Shown: positions 1 through 11,220 of the stretch, one piece after another
Position numbering within the stretch: the stretch's first letter is position 1
How the letters are laid out: every line of letters begins with the position of its first letter
NCBI RefSeq assembly: GCF_051014685.1
Contig: NW_027478396.1
Location: 2,046,001 to 2,110,000, forward strand
DNA: 64,000 bases
Direction: 5' to 3'
Source: Ptiloglossa arizonensis
Taxonomy: Eukaryota; Arthropoda; Insecta; Hymenoptera; Colletidae
Notes under the pieces: model-generated
Database searches by the model: none
The model's input: only the letters and a program-made list of their open reading frames with translations
Told to the model about the DNA's origin: nothing
Program-made: the position numbers and the translations under genes

Positions 1-177
1 ATTTTTCGCAATTCTGCTGCTTCAAACGCTTAACCAGAATGGCCTAGGGTAAAAATACACATACCGTTGTAATCAGGCGAGTTTCTACTTTCAGTTACAT
101 CAGGAATTTTTGGGTTAGGTCAATCCGTCCGCGAGATATGGGACTTTGAAGCTAAGAATAGGTTGAGAAGACAACAA

Positions 178-354
178 ATTTTTCGCACTTCTGCTGCTCC
201 AAACGCTTAACCAGAATGGCCTAGGGAAAAAATAGGCGTACCGTTGTAATCGGGCGAGTTTCTACTTTCAGACGCAGAATGAATTCTTGGGTTTGGTCAT
301 TCCGTTCGCGAGATATGGGACTTTGAAGATAAGAAATGGTTGAGAAGACAACAA
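178..354 (+). repeat. Representative satellite monomer (177 bp)
   Basis: One full monomer used as reference for offsets (1 = base 178). Offsets 1-6 are an A/T tract. Offsets 7-22 hold cgcacttctgctgctc (other copies read cgcaattctg). Offsets 29-49 are the strongly conserved part ending in gaatggcctaggg, with an AvrII-type palindrome CCTAGG at 220-225. An A-tract follows at offsets 50-55. Offsets 91-104 are the main subtype-variable segment. Offsets 129-134 hold the palindrome TCGCGA (306-311), inside the CENP-B-box-like element at 304-320. This copy also carries a private GAATTC at 281-286. G+C is 77/177 by hand count. The length is close to one nucleosome plus linker and is divisible by three, so reading frames are kept between monomers. 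Confidence 0.95.
304..320 (+). other. CENP-B-box-like element (representative copy, array L)
   Basis: The sequence is GTTCGCGAGATATGGGA. Against the core CENP-B box pattern NTTCGNNNNANNCGGGN (established for mammalian alpha and minor satellites) it matches TTCG, the central A and GGG, i.e. 8 of 9 fixed positions; the first C of CGGG is T. The element recurs once per 177-bp monomer across the window. Binding by a CENP-B-like or other pogo-derived protein is inference only. Confidence 0.45.
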
Positions 355-1665
355 ATTTTTCGCAATTCTGCTGCTCCAAACGCTTAACCAGAATGGCCTA
401 GGGGAAAAATACACAAACCGCTGTAATCGGGCGAGTTTCTACTTTCAAACGCAACAGGAATTTTTGGGTTAGGTCAATCCTTTCGCGAGATATGGGAGTT
501 TGGAGCCAAGAACTGGTTGAGAAATCAAAAAATTTTTCGCAATTCTGCTGCTCCAAACGCTTAACCAGAATGGCCTAGGGAAAAAATACACATAGCTTTG
601 TAATCGGGCGAGTTTCTACTTTCAGATGCAATAGGAATTTTTCGGTTAGGTCAATCCGTTCGCCAGATATGGGAGTTTGAAGCTAAGAAATGGTTGACAA
701 GACAACAAATTTTTCGCACTTCTGCTGCTCCAAACGCTTAACCAGAATGGCCTAGGGAAAAAATGCACATACCGTTGTAATCGGGCGAGTGTCTACTTTC
801 AGACGCAACAGGAATTTTTGAGTTAGGTCAATCCTTTCGCGAGATATGGGAGTTTGGAGCCAAGAACTGGTTGAGAAGTCAAAAAATTTTTCGCAATTCT
901 GCTGCTCCAAACGCTTAACCAGAATGCCTAGGGAAAAAATACACATAGCGTTGTAATCGGGCGAGTTTCTACTTTCAGATGCAATAGTAATTTTTCGGTT
1001 AGGTCAATCCGTTCGCCAGATATGGGAGTTTGAAACCAAGAAATGGTTGAGAAGGCACAAAATTTTTCGCAATTCTGCTGCTTCAAACGCTTAACCAGAA
1101 TGGCCTAGGGGAAAAATACACATACCGTTTATATCGGGCGAGTTTCTACTTTCAGACGCAACAGGAATTTTTGGGTTTTGTCAATCCGTTCGCGAGATAT
1201 GGGAGTTTGAAGCCAAGAAATGGTGGAGCAGGCAAACAATTTTTCGCAATTCTGCTGCTCCAAACGCTTAACCAGAATGGCCTAGGTGAAAAATACACAT
1301 ACCGCTGTAATCGGGCGAGTTTCTACTTTCAGATGCCATAGGAATTTTTGGTTTACGTCAATCCGTTCGCGAGATATGGGGGTTTGAAACCAAGAAATGG
1401 TTGAGAAGGCAAACAATTTTTCGCAATTCTGCTGCTCCAAACGCTTAACCAGAATGGCCTAGCGAAAAAACACACATACCGTTGTAATCGGGCGAGTTTC
1501 TACTTTCAGATGCAATAGGAATTTTTGGGTTAGGTCAATCGGTTCGCGAGATATGGGACTTTGAAACCAAGAAATGGTTGACAAGACAACAAATTTTTCG
1601 CACTTCTGCTGCTCCAAACGCTTAACCAGAATGGCCTAGTGAAAAAATACACATACCGTTGTATT

Positions 1666-4600
1666 CGGGCGAGTTTCTACTTTCAGACGCAACAGGAATT
1701 TTTGGGTTAGGTCAATCCTTTCGCGAGATATGGGAGTTTGGAGCCAAGAAATGGTTGAGAAGGCAAAAAATTTTTCGCAATTCTGCTGCTCCAAACGCTT
1801 AACCAGAATGGCCTAGGGAGAAAATACACATACCGTTGTAATCGTGCGAGTTTCTACTTTCAGACGCAGAAGGAATTTTTGGGTTTGGTCAATCCGTTCG
1901 CGAGATATGGGACTTTGAAGCTAAGAAATGGTTGAGAAGACAACAAATTTTTCGCAATTCTGCTGCTCCAAACGCTTAACCAGAATGGCCTAGGGAAAAA
2001 ATACACATACCGTTGTAATCGGGCGAGTTTCTACTTTCAGTTACATTAGGAATTTTTGGGTTAGGTCAATCCTTTCGCGAGATAAGGGACTTTGAAGCTA
2101 AGGAATGGATGAGAAGACAACATATTTTTCGCAATTCTGCTGCTCCAAACGCTTAACCAGAATGGGCTAGCGAAAAAATACACATACCGTTTATATCGGG
2201 CGAGTTTCTACTTTCAGACGCAACAGGAATTTTTGGGTTAGGTCAATCCGTTCGCGAGATATGGGAGTTTGAAGCCAAGAAATGGTGGAGAAGGCAAAAA
2301 ATTTTTCGCAATTCTGCTGCTCCAAACGCTTAACCAGAATGGCCTAGGGAAAAAATACGCATACCGTTGTAATCGGGCGAGTTTCTACTTTCAGTTACAT
2401 TAGGAATTTTTGGGTTATGTCAATCCGTTCGCGAGATATGGGACTTTGAAACCAAGAAATGGTTGACAAGACAACAAATTTTTCGCACTTCTGCTGCTCC
2501 AAACGCTTAACCAGAATGGTCTAGGGAAAAAACACACATACCGTTGTAATCGGGCGAGTTTCTACTTTCAGACGCAACAGGAATTTTTGGGTTAGGTCAA
2601 TCCTTTCGCGAGATATGCGAGTTTGGAGCCAAGAAATGGTTGAGAAGGCAAAAAATTTTCGCAATTCTGCTGCTCCAAACGCTTAACCAGAATGGCCTAG
2701 GGAAAAAATACACATACTGTTGTAATCGGGCGAGTTTCTACCTTCAGACGCAGAAGGAATTTTTGGGATTGGTCAATCCGTTCGCGTGATTTGGGACTTT
2801 GAAGCCAAGAAATGGTTGAGAAGACAACAAATTTTTCGCAATTCTGCTGCTCCAAACGCTTAACCAGAATGGCCTAGGGAAAAAATACACATACCGTTGT
2901 AATCGGGCGAGTTTCTGCTTTCATATGCAATAGGAATTTTTGGGTTAGGTCAATCCGTTCGCGAGATATGGGACTTTGAAGCTAAGAAATGGTTGAGAAG
3001 ACAACAAATTTTTCGCAATTCTGCTGCTCCAAACGCTTAACCAGAATGGGCTAGGGAAAAAATACACATACCGTTTATATCGGGCGAGTTTCTACTTTCA
3101 GACGCAACAGGAATTTTTGGGTCAGGTCAATCCGTTCGCCAGATATGGGAGTTTGAAGCCAAGAAATGGTGGAGAAGGCAAAACATTTTTCGCAATTCTG
3201 CTGCTCCAAACGCTTAACCAGAATGGCCTAGGGAAAAAATACGCATACCGTTGTAATCGGGCGAGTTTCTACTTTCAGTTTCATTAGGAATTTTTGGGTT
3301 AGGTCAATCCGTTCGCGAGATATGGGACTTTGAAGCTAAGAAATGGTTGAGAAGACAACAAATTTTTCGCACTTCTGCTGCTCCAAACGCTTAACCAGAA
3401 TGGTCTAGGGAAAAAATACGCATACCGTTGTAATCGGGCGAGTTTCTACTTTCAGACGCAACAGGAATTTTTGGATTAGGTCAATCCTTTCGCGAGATAT
3501 GGGAGTTTGGAGCCAAGAAATGGTTGAGAAGGCAAAAAATTTTTCGCAATTCTGCTGCTCCAAACGTTTAACCAGAATGGCCTAGGGAAAAAATACACAT
3601 AACGTTGTAATCGGGCGAGTTTCTACTTTCAGACGCAACAGGAATTTTTGGGTTAGGTCAATCCGTTCGCGAGAAATGGGACTTTGAAGCTAAGAAATGG
3701 TTGAGAAGACAACAAATTTTTCGCAATTCTGCTGCTCAAAACGCTTAACCAGAATGGACTAGGGAAAAAATACGCATACCGTTGTAATCGGGCGAGTTTC
3801 TACTTTCAGACGCAACAGGAATTTTTGGATTAGGTCAATCCTTTCGCGAGATATGGGAGTTTGGAGCCAAGAAATGGTTGAGAAGGCAAAAAATTTTTCG
3901 CAATTCTGCTGCTCCAAACGTTTAACCAGAATGGCCTAGGGAAAAAATACACATAACGTTGTAATCGGGCGAGTTTCTACTTTCAGACGCAACAGGAATT
4001 TTTGGGTTAGGTCAATCCGTTCGCGAGAAATGGGACTTTGAAGCTAAGAAATGGTTGAGAAGACAACAAATTTTTCGCAATTCTGCTGCTCAAAACGCTT
4101 AACCAGAATGGACTAGGGAAAAAATACGCATACCGTTGTAATCGGGCGAGATTCTACTTTCAGACGCAGAAGGAATTTTTGGGTTTGGTCAATCCGTTCG
4201 CGAGATATGGGACTTTGAAGCTAAGAAATGGTTGAGAAGACAACAAATTTTTCGCAATTCTGCTGCTCCAAACGCTTAACCAGAATGGCCTAGGGAGAAG
4301 ATACACATACCGCTGTAATCGGGCGAGTTTCAACATTCAGGTGCAATAGGAATTTTTGGGTTAGGTCAATCCGTTCGCGAGATATGGGAGTTTGAAGCTA
4401 AGAAATGGTTGACAAGACAACAAATTTTTCGCACTTCTGCTGGTCCAAACGCTTAACCAGGATGGCCTAGGGAAAAAATACACATACCGTTGTAATCGGG
4501 CGAGTTTCTACTTTCAGTTACATTAGGAATTTTCGGGTTAGGTTAATCCGTTCGCGAGATATGGGACTTTGAAGCCAAGAAATGGTTGAGAAGACAACAA

Positions 4601-6443
4601 ATTTTTCGCAATTCTGCTGCTCCAAACGCTTAACCAGAATGGGCTAGGGAAAAAATACACATACCGTTTATATCGGGCGAGTTTCTACTTTCAGACGCAA
4701 CTGGAATTTTTGGGTTAGGTCAATCCGTTCGCGAGATATGGGAGTTTGAAGCCAAGAAATGGTGGAGCAGGCAAACAATTTTCCGCAATTCTGCTGCTCC
4801 AAACGCTTAACTAGAATGGCCTAGGGGAAAAATACACATACCGTTGTAAGCGGGCGAGTTTCTACTTTCAGACGCAGAAGGAATTTTTGGGTTTGGTCAA
4901 TCCGTTCGCGAGATATGGGACTTTGAAGCTAAGAAATGGTTGAGAAGACAACAAATTTTTCGCACTTCTGCTGCTCCAAACGCTTAACCAGAATGGCCTA
5001 GGGAAAAAATACGCATACCGTTGTAATCGGGCGAGTTTCTGCTTTCAGACGCAGAAGGAGTTTTTGGGTTTGGTCAATCCGTTCGCGAGATATGGGACTT
5101 TGAAGCTAAGAAATGGTTGAGAAGACAACAAATTTTTCGCAATTCTGCTGCTCCAAACGCTTAACCAGGATGGCCTAGGGAAAAAATACACATACCGTTG
5201 TAATCGGGCGAGTTTCTACTTTCAGTTACATTAGGAATTTTCGGGTTAGGTCAATCCGTTCGCGAGATATGGGACTTTGAAGCCAAGAAATGGTTGAGAA
5301 GACAACAAATTTTTCGCAATTCTGCTGCTCCAAACGCTTAACCAGAATGGGCTAGGGAAAAAATACACATACCGTTTATATCGGGCGAGTTTCTACTTTC
5401 AGACGCAACAGTAATTTTTGGGTTAGGTCAATCCGTTCGCGAGATATGGGAGTTTGAAGCTAAGAAATGGTTGAGAAGACAACAAATTTTTCGCAATTCT
5501 GCTGCTCCAAACGCTTAACCAGAATGGCCTAGGGAAAAAATACACATTCCGTTGTAATTGGGCGAGTTTCTACTTTCAGATGCAATAGGAATTTTTGGGT
5601 TAGGTCAATACGTTCGCGAGATATGGGAGTTTGAAACCAAGAAATGGTTGAGAAGGCAGACAATTTTTCGCAATTCTGCTGCTCCAAACGCTTAACCAGA
5701 ATGGCCTAGGGAAAAAATACACATACCGTTGTAATCGGGCGAGTTTCTACTTTCAGATGCAATAGGAATTTTTGGGTTACGTCAATCCGTTCGCGAGATA
5801 TGGGAGTTTGAAGCTAAGAAATGGTTGACAAGACAACAAATTTTTCGCACTTCTGCTGCTCCAAACGCTTAAACAGAATGGCCTAGGGAAAAAATACACA
5901 TACCGTTGTAATCGGGCGAGTTTCTACTTTCAGACGCAACAGGAATTTTTGGGTTAGGTCAATCCCTTCGCGAGATATGGGAGTTTGGAGCCAAGAACTG
6001 GTTGAGAAGGCAAAAAATTGTTCGCAATTTTGCTGCTCCAAACGCTTAACCAGAATGGCCTAGGGAAAAAATACACATACCGTTGTAATCGGGCGAGTTT
6101 CTACTTTCAGATGCAATAGGAATTTTTCGGTTAGGTCAATCCGTTCGCGAGATATGGGAGTTTGAAGCCAAGAAATGGTTGAGAAGGCAAACAATTTTTC
6201 GCAATTCTGCTGCTCCAAACGCTTAACCAGAATGGCCTAGGGAAAAAATACACATACCGTTGTAATCGGGCGAATTTCTACTTTCAGATGCAATAGGAAT
6301 TTTTGGGTTAGGTCAATCCGTTCGCGTGATATGGGACTTTGAAACCAAGAAATGGTTGACAAGACAACAAATTTTTCGCACTTCTGCTGCTCCAAACGCT
6401 TAACCAGAATGGCCTAGGGAAAAAATACGCATACCGTTGTAAT
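1666..6443 (+). repeat. 27-monomer HOR, copy 1 (4,778 bp)
   Basis: Rare variants recur at constant offset in the next block: gataagggac at 2,081 and 6,859 (offset 4,778), caacattcag at 4,331 and 9,108 (4,777), tacacattcc at 5,541 and 10,318 (4,777). 27 x 177 is 4,779; one base is missing inside the unit (for example the shorter A/T run near 2,650, shared with copy 2). The start is set at the cgggcga/cggtcgg anchor (1,666; 6,444; 11,221), so edges are good to about one monomer. Confidence 0.88.
3421..4128 (+). repeat. Tandem dimer duplication (2 x 354 bp) inside HOR copy 1
   Basis: The anchor cataccg following aatacg occurs at 3,421, 3,775 and 4,129, exactly 354 bp (two monomers) apart. The two dimers share ttggattagg (3,471 and 3,825), gagaaatggg and gctgctcaaaacg. 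The same doubled dimer is present in HOR copy 2 at 8,199-8,551 and 8,552-8,905, so the dimer was duplicated before the 27-mer was. Confidence 0.9.
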
Positions 6444-9400
6444 CGGTCGGGTTTCTACTTTCTGACGCAACAGGAATTTTTGGGTTAGGTCAATCCTTTC
6501 GCGAGATATGGGAGTTTGGAGCCAAGAAATGGTTGAGAAGGCAAAAAATTTTTCGCAATTCTGCTGCTCCAAACGCTTAACCAGAATGGCTTAGGGAGAA
6601 AATACACATACCGTTGTAATCGTGCGAGTTTCTACTTTCAGACGCAGAAGGAATTTTTGGGTTTGGTCAATCCGTTCGCGAGATATGGGACTTTGAAGCT
6701 AAGAAATGGTTGAGAAGACAACAAATTTTTCGCAATTCTGCTGCTCCAAACGCTTAACCAGAATGGCCTAGGGAAAAAATACACATACCGTTGTAATCGG
6801 GCGAGTTTCTACTTTCAGTTACATTAGGAATTTTTGGGTTAGGTCAATCCTTTCGCGAGATAAGGGACTTTGAAGCTAAGGAATGGATGAGAAGACAACA
6901 TATTTTTCGCAATTCTGCTGCTCCAAACGCTTAACCAGAATGGGCTAGCGAAAAAATACACATACCGTTTATATCGGGCGAGTTTCTACTTTCAGACGCA
7001 ACAGGAATTTTTGGGTTAGGTCAATCCGTTCGCGAGATATGGGAGTTTGAAGCCAAGAAATGGTGGAGAAGGCAAAAAATTGTTCGCAATTCTGCTGCTC
7101 CAAACGCTTAACCAGAATGGCCTAGGGAAAAAATACGCATACCGTTGTAATCGGGCGAGTTTCTACTTTCAGTTACATTAGGAATTTTTGGGTTATGTCA
7201 ATCCGTTCGCGAGATATGGGACTTTGAAACCAAGAAATGGTTGACAAGACAACAAATTTTTCGCACTTCTGCTGCTCCAAACGCTTAACCAGAATGGTCT
7301 AGGGAAAAAACACACATACCGTTGTAATCGGGCGAGTTTCTACTTTCAGACGCAACAGGAATTTTTGGGTTAGGTCAATCCTTTCGCGAGATATGCGAGT
7401 TTGGAGCCAAGAAATGGTTGAGAAGGCAAAAAATTTTCGCAATTCTGCTGCTCCAAACGCTTAACCAGAATGGCCTAGGGAAAAAATACACATACTGTTG
7501 TAATCGGGCGAGTTTCTACCTTCAGACGCAGAAGGAATTTTTGGGATTGGTCAATCCGTTCGCGTGATTTGGGACTTTGAAGCCAAGAAATGGTTGAGAA
7601 GACAACAAATTTTTCGCAATTCTGCTGCTCCAAACGCCTAACCAGAATGGCCTAGGGAAAAAATACACATACCGTTGTAATCGGGCGAGTTTCTGCTTTC
7701 ATATGCAATAGGAATTTTTGGGTTAGGTCAATCCGTTCGCGAGATATGGGACTTTGAAGCTAAGAAATGGTTGAGAAGACAACAAATTTTTCGCAATTCT
7801 GCTGCTCCAAACGCTTAACCAGAATGGGCTAGGGAAAAAATACACATACCGTTTATATCGGGCGAGTTTCTACTTTCAGACGCAACAGGAATTTTTGGGT
7901 CAGGTCAATCCGTTCGCCAGATATGGGAGTTTGAAGCCAAGAAATGGTGGAGAAGGCAAAACATTTTTCGCAATTCTGCTGCTCCAAACGCTTAACCAGA
8001 ATGGCCTAGGGAAAAAATACGCATACCGTTGTAATCGGGCGAGTTTCTACTTTCAGTTTCATTAGGAATTTTTGGGTTAGGTCAATCCGTTCGCGAGATA
8101 TGGGACTTTGAAGCTAAGAAATGGTTGAGAAGACAACAAATTTTTCGCACTTCTGCTGCTCCAAACGCTTAACCAGAATGTTCTAGGGAAAAAATACGCA
8201 TACCGTTGTAATCGGGCGAGTTTCTACTTTCAGACGCAACAGGAATTTTGGATTAGGTCAATCCTTTCGCGAGATATGGGAGTTTGGAGCCAAGAAATGG
8301 TTGAGAAGGCAAAAAATTTTTCGCAATTCTGCTGCTCCAAACGTTTAACCAGAATGGCCTAGGGAAAAAATACACATAACGTTGTAATCGGGCGAGTTTC
8401 TACTTTCAGACGCAACAGGAATTTTTGGGTTAGGTCAATCCGTTCGCGAGAAATGGGACTTTGAAGCTAAGAAATGGTTGAGAAGACAACAAATTTTTCG
8501 CAATTCTGCTGCTCAAAACGCTTAACCAGAATGGACTAGGGAAAAAATACGCATACCGTTGTAATCGGGCGAGTTTCTACTTTCAGACGCAACAGGAATT
8601 TTTGGATTAGGTCAATCCTTTCGCGAGATATGGGAGTTTGGAGCCAAGAAATGGTTGAGAAGGCAAAAAATTTTTCGCAATTCTGCTGCTCCAAACGTTT
8701 AACCAGAATGGCCTAGGGAAAAAATACACATAACGTTGTAATCGGGCGAGTTTCTACTTTCAGACGCAACAGGAATTTTTGGGTTAGGTCAATCCGTTCG
8801 CGAGAAATGGGACTTTGAAGCTAAGAAATGGTTGAGAAGACAACAAATTTTTCGCAATTCTGCTGCTCAAAACGCTTAACCAGAATGGACTAGGGAAAAA
8901 ATACGCATACCGTTGTAATCGGGCGAGATTCTACTTTCAGACGCAGAAGGAATTTTTGGGTTTGGTCAATCCGTTCGCGAGATATGGGACTTTGAAGCTA
9001 AGAAATGGTTGAGAAGACAACAAATTTTTCGCAATTCTGCTGCTCCAAACGCTTAACCAGAATGGCCTAGGGAGAAGATACACATACCGCTGTAATCGGG
9101 CGAGTTTCAACATTCAGGTGCAATAGGAATTTTTGGGTTAGGTCAATCCGTTCGCGAGATATGGGAGTTTGAAGCTAAGAAATGGTTGACAAGACAACAA
9201 ATTTTTCGCACTTCTGCTGGTCCAAACGCTTAACCAGGATGGCCTAGGGAAAAAATACACATACCGTTGTAATCGGGCGAGTTTCTACTTTCAGTTACAT
9301 TAGGAATTTTCGGGTTAGGTTAATCCGTTCGCGAGATATGGGACTTTGAAGCCAAGAAATGGTTGAGAAGACAACAAATTTTTCGCAATTCTGCTGCTCC

Positions 9401-11220
9401 AAACGCTTAACCAGAATGGGCTAGGGAAAAAATACACATACCGTTTATATCGGGCGAGTTTCTACTTTCAGACGCAACTGGAATTTTTGGGTTAGGTCAA
9501 TCCGTTCGCGAGATATGGGAGTTTGAAGCCAAGAAATGGTGGAGCAGGCAAACAATTTTCCGCAATTCTGCTGCTCCAAACGCTTAACTAGAATGGCCTA
9601 GGGGAAAAATACACATACCGTTGTAAGCGGGCGAGTTTCTACTTTCAGACGCAGAAGGAATTTTTGGGTTTGGTCAATCCGTTCGCGAGATATGGGACTT
9701 TGAAGCTAAGAAATGGTTGAGAAGACAACAAATTTTTCGCACTTCTGCTGCTCCAAACGCTTAACCAGAATGGCCTAGGGAAAAAATACGCATACCGTTG
9801 TAATCGGGCGAGTTTCTGCTTTCAGACGCAGAAGGAGTTTTTGGGTTTGGTCAATCCGTTCGCGAGATATGGGACTTTGAAGCTAAGAAATGGTTGAGAA
9901 GACAACAAATTTTTGGCAATTCTGCTGCTCCAAACGCTTAACCAGGATGGCCTAGGGAAAAAATACACATACCGTTGTAATCGGGCGAGTTTCTACTTTC
10001 AGTTACATTAGGAATTTTCGGGTTAGGTCAATCCGTTCGCGAGATATGGGACTTTGAAGCCAAGAAATGGTTGAGAAGACAACAAATTTTTCGCAATTCT
10101 GCTGCTCCAAACGCTTAACCAGAATGGGCTAGGGAAAAAATACACATACCGTTTATATCGGGCGAGTTTCTACTTTCAGACGCAACAGTAATTTTTGGGT
10201 TAGGTCAATCCGTTCGCGAGATATGGGAGTTTGAAGCTAAGAAATGGTTGAGAAGACAACAAATTTTTCGCAATTCTGCTGCTCCAAACGCTTAACCAGA
10301 ATGGCCTAGGGAAAAAATACACATTCCGTTGTAATTGGGCGAGTTTCTACTTTCAGATGCAATAGGAATTTTTGGGTTAGGTCAATACGTTCGCGAGATA
10401 TGGGAGTTTGAAACCAAGAAATGGTTGAGAAGGCAGACAATTTTTCGCAATTCTGCTGCTCCAAACGCTTAACCAGAATGGCCTAGGGAAAAAATACACA
10501 TACCGTTGTAATCGGGCGAGTTTCTACTTTCAGATGCAATAGGAATTTTTGGGTTACGTCAATCCGTTCGCGAGATATGGGAGTTTGAAGCTAAGAAATG
10601 GTTGACAAGACAACAAATTTTTCGCACTTCTGCTGCTCCAAACGCTTAAACAGAATGGCCTAGGGAAAAAATACACATACCGTTGTAATCGGGCGAGTTT
10701 CTACTTTCAGACGCAACAGGAATTTTTGGGTTAGGTCAATCCCTTCGCGAGATATGGGAGTTTGGAGCCAAGAACTGGTTGAGAAGGCAAAAAATTGTTC
10801 GCAATTTTGCTGCTCCAAACGCTTAACCAGAATGGCCTAGGGAAAAAATACACATACCGTTGTAATCGGGCGAGTTTCTACTTTCAGATGCAATAGGAAT
10901 TTTTCGGTTAGGTCAATCCGTTCGCGAGATATGGGAGTTTGAAGCCAAGAAATGGTTGAGAAGGCAAACAATTTTTCGCAATTCTGCTGCTCCAAACGCT
11001 TAACCAGAATGGCCTAGGGAAAAAATACACATACCGTTGTAATCGGGCGAATTTCTACTTTCAGATGCAATAGGAATTTTTGGGTTAGGTCAATCCGTTC
11101 GCGTGATATGGGACTTTGAAACCAAGAAATGGTTGACAAGACAACAAATTTTTCGCACTTCTGCTGCTCCAAACGCTTAACCAGAATGGCCTAGGGAAAA
11201 AATACGCATACCGTTGTAAT
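6444..11220 (+). repeat. 27-monomer HOR, copy 2 (4,777 bp)
   Basis: Near-identical to copy 1 over its full length. It differs by few bases, including a one-T deletion near 8,246-8,250 (ggaattttggatt against ggaatttttggatt in copy 1 near 3,471), which explains why the offset drops from 4,778 before that point to 4,777 after it. It begins with the private variant cggtcgggtttc at 6,444, which also starts the next block at 11,221 but not copy 1. Confidence 0.88.
8199..8905 (+). repeat. Tandem dimer duplication inside HOR copy 2
   Basis: Counterpart of the 3,421-4,128 duplication. Anchors lie at 8,199, 8,552 and 8,906, giving 353 and 354 bp; the short first unit carries the one-T deletion near 8,248. 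Confidence 0.9.

Larger units (their letters stand above)
1..1665 (+). repeat. Array L, left segment outside the 27-mer HOR
   Basis: About nine monomers of mixed subtype lie before the point where the 4,778-bp duplication can be followed. The last monomer or so (about 1,480-1,665) still resembles the monomer before copy 2 (about 6,260-6,440), with differences such as ggttcgcgag versus cgttcgcgtg, so the HOR edge is soft. The variant aataggcgtacc near 233 recurs near 12,088. Confidence 0.75.

Noticed and set aside
304..320. RNA polymerase III B-box (GGTTCGANNCC) near gttcgcgag
   Set aside because: Only the gttcg core fits; the rest of the B-box and any A-box at suitable distance are missing, so a tRNA- or SINE-derived origin is not supported.
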